Positions 59,819-64,000 of a DNA stretch of 64,000 nucleotides are shown piece by piece. A model generated the notes under the pieces. It worked only from the letters and a program-made list of their open reading frames with translations, was not told the DNA's origin and searched no databases. Made by a program: the position numbers and the translations under genes. How positions within the stretch are numbered: the first letter of the stretch is position 1; each line of letters starts with the position of its first letter. Source of the stretch: Pinirhizobacter sp036499745 (lineage in GTDB: Bacteria; Pseudomonadota; Gammaproteobacteria; Xanthomonadales; Rhodanobacteraceae); NCBI RefSeq assembly GCF_036499745.1, contig NZ_DASYDG010000010.1, positions 124,001-188,000 on the forward strand. The letters are read 5' to 3'.

Positions 59819-61557
59819 TCGTGCGCCGGCAGCTGACCGGTGCCATCGCAGCCCCCGGCATGGCGCTCGGGCGCGCGCGCCTGGTTCAACCGAACATCTT
59901 CCACGTCGATACCACGCCGCTGCGCAGCGAAGAGGTGGAAGCTGAAATCGAGCACCTGCACATGGCGCTGGACACCGCGCGCCAGGAACTGCACGAGTTG
60001 CGCGGCAAGCTGCACGGCGCGCTGGCCCGCGAGGTGGGCGATTTCATCGACGCGCACAGCCTGCTGCTCGACGACCAGGAACTGCTTCGTGGCCTTGATG
60101 AACTGGTCCGGGTAGGTCATTACCGCGCCGGCGCCGCGCTGAAACTGCAGCGCGACCGCCTGGCCGCGGTGTTCGATGCCATGAACGACCCGTACCTCAA
60201 AAGCCGGGGCGAGGACATCGACCAGGTGATCGGCCGCGTCATGGCGGCGCTGCAGCAACAGGCCAGTGCCGAGGAGCGCAAGCTCGCCTCGCGCGTGGGC
60301 GAGATCCTGGTCTCCGACACCGTGGCGCCGGCGGACATGGCCAACTACACCGGCCACGGCCTGCTTGGCGTGGTGGGTTCGGCCGGCAGCGTGTATTCGC
60401 ACAGCGCCATCCTGGCGCGCAGCTTCAACCTGCCGATGCTGGTGGGCGTGCGCGACGCGCTCTCGGCTATCAACGACGACGACCTGGTGCTGGTCGATGG
60501 TGAGAAGGGCGAGGTGATCGTCCATCCCACCGCGCAGGATCTCCAGCGCTACCGCACATGGCAGCGCGAAGCCGCCAACGAGGGCCGGCGCCTGGCTCGC
60601 CTTGCGCATGCGCCGACGAAAACCCGCGACGGCGTGCACCTGCGCCTGTTTGCCAACGCCGAACAATCGTCCGATATTGCCCAGGCACGCAACCGCGGTG
60701 CCGACGGCATCGGCCTGTACCGTTCTGAATTCCTCTTCCTGCGCCAGCGCGGCCTGCCAGGCGAAGAAGAACAGTTCATCGCCTACCGCGACGTACTGCT
60801 TGGCATGGGCGGCCTACCGGTCACCATCCGCACGCTGGACCTGGGCGCCGACAAGGCCGATGCCGCCGGTCTTGTGATCCGTGGCGAGGATAACCCCGCC
60901 CTGGGCGTGCGCGGGGTAAGGCTGTCCCTTCGCTACCCCGATGTCTTCAGTGCGCAGTTGCGTGCCATCCTGCGCGCGGGTGTCTACGGTACGGTGCGCA
61001 TCCTGGTGCCCATGGTCACCCATGCCGGCGAGATGGCCGCCGTGCGCGCCTTGGTGCGGCAGGCGCGTGAAGACCTCCGCCGGCAGGGGCACGAATTGCC
61101 CGAGCGCATCGACATCGGTGCGATGATCGAAGTCCCGGCGGCGGCCATCGGCGTACGCAGCATCCTTGAGAAGTCCGATTTCCTTGCCATCGGTACCAAC
61201 GACCTGGCGCAATATGTGCTGGCCGCCGACCGCAACAATGATGCACTGGGCGATCTCTACGATCCGCTTCACCCTGCGCTGCTGCGCGTACTCGGCCACG
61301 TGATCTCAGCGGCCCGGCGGGCCGGCAAGCCGGTGAGCCTGTGTGGCGAGATCGCTGGCGATCCGATCTATGCGCCGATGCTGGTGGCGTTGGGCCTGTG
61401 CGAATTCAGCATGCACCCGAGTCAGTTGCTGCGCGTGCGCGACAAGCTGGCCAACCTCGACCATGGCATGCTGCGCGCGCTGGCGCCTAGCCTGGTGCGT
61501 TGCTACACGCGTGATGCCGTGGAAGAACAACTGCGCGAGGCACTGGAACGGCACTAG
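59815..61557 (+). CDS. ptsI: PTS enzyme I (phosphoenolpyruvate-protein phosphotransferase)
   Basis: 580 residues from a TTG overlapping the HPr stop, or 578 from GTG 59821. Active His in VYSHSAILARSFNLPMLVG, then the PEP-binding barrel (GIGLYRSEFLFL, LDLGADKADAAG, GVRGVRLSLRYP, GAMIEVPAAAIG, IGTNDLAQYVLAADRNN, SLCGEIAGDP with the catalytic Cys). Starts phosphate flow in the regulatory PTS. Confidence 0.95.
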   Translation: MIVRRQLTGAIAAPGMALGRARLVQPNIFHVDTTPLRSEEVEAEIEHLHMALDTARQELHELRGKLHGALAREVGDFIDAHSLLLDDQELLRGLDELVRVGHYRAGAALKLQRDRLAAVFDAMNDPYLKSRGEDIDQVIGRVMAALQQQASAEERKLASRVGEILVSDTVAPADMANYTGHGLLGVVGSAGSVYSHSAILARSFNLPMLVGVRDALSAINDDDLVLVDGEKGEVIVHPTAQDLQRYRTWQREAANEGRRLARLAHAPTKTRDGVHLRLFANAEQSSDIAQARNRGADGIGLYRSEFLFLRQRGLPGEEEQFIAYRDVLLGMGGLPVTIRTLDLGADKADAAGLVIRGEDNPALGVRGVRLSLRYPDVFSAQLRAILRAGVYGTVRILVPMVTHAGEMAAVRALVRQAREDLRRQGHELPERIDIGAMIEVPAAAIGVRSILEKSDFLAIGTNDLAQYVLAADRNNDALGDLYDPLHPALLRVLGHVISAARRAGKPVSLCGEIAGDPIYAPMLVALGLCEFSMHPSQLLRVRDKLANLDHGMLRALAPSLVRCYTRDAVEEQLREALERH

Positions 61558-61613
61558 TGGGGCGCGCGCAACGTGCACGTTGCAATGTACCGTGCATGGC
61601 GGCGCCGCCCGCG

Positions 61614-62498
61614 TTAGCCGCCGACCCCAAGTCCGGCGAGGAAAGCCGTCAGGGCCGCGCCACGATAACGGCCCTGGTGCAGCACGATGCCCAACTGCCT
61701 TTCCAGGTCCAGGAAGGGCGTGTGCAGCGCCACCAGCCTGCCGGCGGCTACCGCATCGCCGATGGCCACCCGGGGCAGGCACGCGATACCCAGGCCGGCG
61801 ATCACCACCTGCTTGATCGCTTCGGTCTGGTCCAGCTCCAGCACACCAGCCGCCGGCGGCAACGACGAAAGCACGCGCTCGGCCTGGGCGCGGGTGGCTG
61901 AGCCCCTTTCGCGAAGCACCCATCGCTCACCGGCGAAGTGTGCCGGTTGCAGGCGTCGCCGGGCTGCCAGCGGATGGCCCGGGCGCACGCACACGGCCAA
62001 CGCGTCACGGCGCCAGAGATGCACCTGCAGGGCGGGATCGGCGATCGGCCCTTCGATGAAGCCGGCATCGAAGCGGTGCTCCAGCACGCCGCGTGAGATG
62101 TCCGCGGTATTGCCGACGGCGATGCGGATCGCCACCCGCGGATGAGCCGCGACGAAGCCGCCGAGGAGTTCGCCGGCAAGGTAATTGCCGACCGTGTTGC
62201 TGGTACCCAGGGTAAGCGTGCCAGCCAGGGCTTCGCCGGTGGCGGCGGAACCTGCGAAAGCGGCGAAACGCTCGGCGATTTCCCGTGCGCGCGGCAGCAA
62301 TTCCCGGCCTCGCTCGTTCAGGTGCAGGCGGCCGGCAACACGATCAAACACGGCTTCGCCCAGTAACCGCTCAAGCTCCGCCAGCGCCATGCTTACCGCC
62401 GGTTGTGACAGGTGCAGTTGGCCGGCAGCGGCGGACACGGTGCCTTCGCCTGCCACGGCGATCAGCACCTGCATGTGGCGAAGCGACATCCCGCTCAT
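61614..62498 (-). CDS. LysR-family regulator (YeiE/CysB-like), divergent from yeiH
   Basis: 294 residues. N-terminal helix-turn-helix: MSLRHMQVLIAVAGEGTVSA, AAGQLHLSQPAVSMALAELE, then a periplasmic-binding-like effector domain (GTLTLGTSNTVGNYLAGELL). LysR genes divergent from a YeiH permease are common (yeiE-yeiH in E. coli), so it likely controls the neighbour. The effector is unknown; sulfite has been linked to YeiE. Confidence 0.88.
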   Translation of the reverse strand: MSGMSLRHMQVLIAVAGEGTVSAAAGQLHLSQPAVSMALAELERLLGEAVFDRVAGRLHLNERGRELLPRAREIAERFAAFAGSAATGEALAGTLTLGTSNTVGNYLAGELLGGFVAAHPRVAIRIAVGNTADISRGVLEHRFDAGFIEGPIADPALQVHLWRRDALAVCVRPGHPLAARRRLQPAHFAGERWVLRERGSATRAQAERVLSSLPPAAGVLELDQTEAIKQVVIAGLGIACLPRVAIGDAVAAGRLVALHTPFLDLERQLGIVLHQGRYRGAALTAFLAGLGVGG

Positions 62499-62560
62499 AA
62501 GTACAAATTATATCATGAATAAGGAACATATATTTTTCTTATCCATGTGCAGGGCTGATC
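62499..62560. promoter_or_regulatory. LysR/yeiH divergent promoter region
   Basis: 62 bases, very AT-rich for this genome (AAATTATATCATGAATAAGG and ATATATTTTTCTTATCC). ATAAG near 62498 and CTTAT near 62537 form an imperfect dyad of the kind LysR proteins bind. Both promoters must overlap here. Confidence 0.5.
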
Positions 62561-63556
62561 ATGACCGGCATGAAAAGCATCTTTCCCGGCTTGTTACTGG
62601 TGGCCGCCATCGCGGCGATCGCTTTGGTGCTCGGCCATGCGATGCCGCTGGTCGGCGGCGCGGTCTGCGGCATCGTCCTCGGTATTCTGGTGCGCAACAC
62701 ACGACCGCCATCTGCTGCGTTTGCCCCAGGCATCCGGTTTGCCTCAAGGCAGGTGCTGCAGGCATCGATTATTGCGTTGGGCTTTGGCCTGAGCCTGGGT
62801 CAGGTAGCCCATACCGGTCTCTCATCGCTGGCGGTCACGCTGTGCACCATGGCAGCCGCGGGCCTTGCCGCATGGCTCATCGGCCGTGCCTTGCGCGTTG
62901 AAAACGACCTCAAGCTCCTGATCGGCGTGGGTACCGCCATTTGTGGCGGCTCGGCGATCGCCGCGGTGGTGCCCATCATCAAGGCCAGCGAGCACGATAC
63001 GGCGTTTGCGATCTCCACCATCTTCCTCTTCAACCTGGTCGCCGTACTGTTGTTCCCATGGCTCGGCCACCTGATGAATCTTTCCGACCTGGGCTTCGGC
63101 CTATGGGCGGGTACGGCGATCAATGACACCTCGTCGGTCGTCGCCGCGGGCTACACCTACAGCCATGCCGCGGGCGATTTCGCCACCATCGTGAAGCTGA
63201 CGCGCGCCACGTTGATCATCCCGATCTGCCTGGTGCTGTCGATCATTGTCGGCCTGCGCGAAAAACGCAGCGGTAGCACCGACTTCAGCCTGGGGCGGAT
63301 CTTTCCCTGGTTCATCCTTTGGTTCCTGGTGGCATCGGCGGTCCGCAGCATCGGCCTGGTGCCTGCCGTGGCGTTGCCCTGGATCCACCAGTTGGCCGAG
63401 ACATTGATCGTGATGGCGCTGACGGCCATCGGGCTCTCGGCAGACCTTCGCCGCATGGCTGCCAGCGGCGTGCGCCCGATCATGCTGGGTTTGGCCACCT
63501 GGGCTGCCGTGGCGATCACCAGCCTTGGTGTGCAGTGGACCCTTCAGCAGCTCTAG
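62561..63556 (+). CDS. yeiH: YeiH/YadS-type putative sulfate exporter family membrane protein
   Basis: 331 residues with about ten membrane helices. Family motifs: ASRQVLQASIIALGFGLSL, LLIGVGTAICGGSAIAAVVPI, AISTIFLFNLVAVLLFPWLG, FGLWAGTAINDTSSVVAAGYTY. The PSE (putative sulfate exporter) family is named by proposal; substrate not proven. Stop is 10 bases from the convergent recombinase-like gene. Confidence 0.88.
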   Translation: MTGMKSIFPGLLLVAAIAAIALVLGHAMPLVGGAVCGIVLGILVRNTRPPSAAFAPGIRFASRQVLQASIIALGFGLSLGQVAHTGLSSLAVTLCTMAAAGLAAWLIGRALRVENDLKLLIGVGTAICGGSAIAAVVPIIKASEHDTAFAISTIFLFNLVAVLLFPWLGHLMNLSDLGFGLWAGTAINDTSSVVAAGYTYSHAAGDFATIVKLTRATLIIPICLVLSIIVGLREKRSGSTDFSLGRIFPWFILWFLVASAVRSIGLVPAVALPWIHQLAETLIVMALTAIGLSADLRRMAASGVRPIMLGLATWAAVAITSLGVQWTLQQL

Positions 63557-63566
63557 CGCGTCACCG

Positions 63567-64000
63567 CTAGGCAGGCACCAGCGTGTCCATGTATCGCCGC
63601 AGGTCGTGCAGTTTGGAGTACGCCGCCACCGCAGCGACCTCGCGCACGGGACGCCCGGACTGCAGCAGGCGGGCAATGGCCAGGCGCCGCAGGTCGCGGA
63701 ACTGCAGATCGTCGATACCGGCCTGCAGGCAGGCCCGGCGGAAAGCCGTGGTCATCGAGGCGGCGGCAAAGGGAAAGACCCGGGTGTCGGCTTCGCCACG
63801 GGGTTGCTGGCCCAGTAATTCCTGGGCGTCCAGGGTGAGCCGCGCCCTGCGGGCCCAGGGCCCCAGGACATGGTCGCTGCTGCGCAGGTACACCACGCCC
63901 CGACCCAGGTCGACGTCCGCCCAGCGCAGGCGCAAGGTCTCGCCCAGCGTGCGTGCCGAGCACACGATGAACTCAACGACGTCCTCTAGCGGCAACAACA
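63567..64000 (-). CDS. Tyrosine-recombinase-like C-terminal domain, degenerate, N-terminus beyond window
   Basis: The frame is open to the right edge, giving about 144 C-terminal residues. It follows the catalytic domain of phage integrases: ARTLGETLRLRWADVD (box I), FRDLRRLAIARLLQSGRP (HxLR region) and DLRRYMDTLVPA with the Tyr. Several catalytic positions look altered: the first Arg of the GxRxxE pattern appears shifted or replaced by Thr, HxLR reads RDLR, and no His precedes the Tyr. It may be a regulator-like or inactive integrase. No attachment site was seen. Confidence 0.65.
   Translation of the reverse strand, partial: LLPLEDVVEFIVCSARTLGETLRLRWADVDLGRGVVYLRSSDHVLGPWARRARLTLDAQELLGQQPRGEADTRVFPFAAASMTTAFRRACLQAGIDDLQFRDLRRLAIARLLQSGRPVREVAAVAAYSKLHDLRRYMDTLVPA

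Noticed and set aside
59032..60666. 544-codon minus-strand frame opposite EIIA, HPr and ptsI
   Set aside because: Spans three overlapping real genes and shows no domain pattern.

Overview
The window is high-GC, densely packed chromosomal DNA from a gammaproteobacterium of the Xanthomonadales. Rhodanobacteraceae (Luteibacter/Dyella-like) is the best guess. This rests on the gene order kdsD-kdsC-lptC-lptA-lptB-rpoN-hpf-hprK-rapZ followed by a mannose-type EIIA, HPr and EI; on DUF2066-perM-hda facing purM-purN; and on the RHS-type leader remnants. No rRNA, tRNA, CRISPR array or complete insertion sequence was seen.

Left third (1-31.3 kb) is accessory-type DNA. A CHR-family transporter fragment and a VOC protein diverge, across a low-GC gap, from tctB-tctA-tctC, an MmgE/PrpD enzyme and a porin: a carboxylate uptake and catabolism unit. 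After a run of five hairpins and a secreted alpha/beta hydrolase comes a decayed polymorphic-toxin region (9.1-11.4 kb). It holds two RHS-type N-terminal stubs, each followed by a small membrane protein that may be its immunity protein, and about 430 bp is repeated directly. Next is a galactoside regulon (11.3-17.6 kb): aldose epimerase, SDR dehydrogenase, sugar MFS transporter, GH36 alpha-galactosidase and a FadR-type GntR regulator. A shared TTGTAGTAT-type site lies upstream of each transcription unit. Then come a radical-SAM protein, a GlxA-type regulator facing an alpha/beta hydrolase, an ECF sigma factor fused to a membrane domain with glycine at every fifth residue, an acyltransferase, a tautomerase and two unrecognised genes.

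The most interesting block is 25.7-30.1 kb. It is an operon of three exported low-complexity proteins, a C39-like cysteine peptidase and an outer-membrane barrel with an N-terminal coiled coil. The machinery resembles FapD/FapF of the Pseudomonas functional-amyloid (Fap) system, but the exported proteins do not look like classical FapB/FapC. They share a C-terminal QNS...IQ-type motif, and a strong terminator hairpin follows the first gene. A candidate structured RNA lies downstream.

The right half (31.3-64 kb) is mostly housekeeping: zwf with a histone-H1-like tail, a GH15 enzyme, a YbaL-type antiporter, recQ, an alkyltransferase-like protein with Trp in place of the catalytic Cys, Pit/DUF47 phosphate transport, a CorC-like protein, trmJ, suhB, hda-perM-DUF2066, purMN, DUF3108, murA-bolA, and a roughly 10 kb co-directional run from kdsD to ptsI. 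That run joins LPS (Kdo and Lpt) genes, sigma-54, ribosome hibernation and a regulatory PTS with HPr kinase but no sugar permease. The right edge holds a LysR/YeiH divergent pair and a tyrosine-recombinase-like fragment whose catalytic residues look degenerate.

All calls come from reading the sequence. No database search was run, so family names are recognition from motifs and context.
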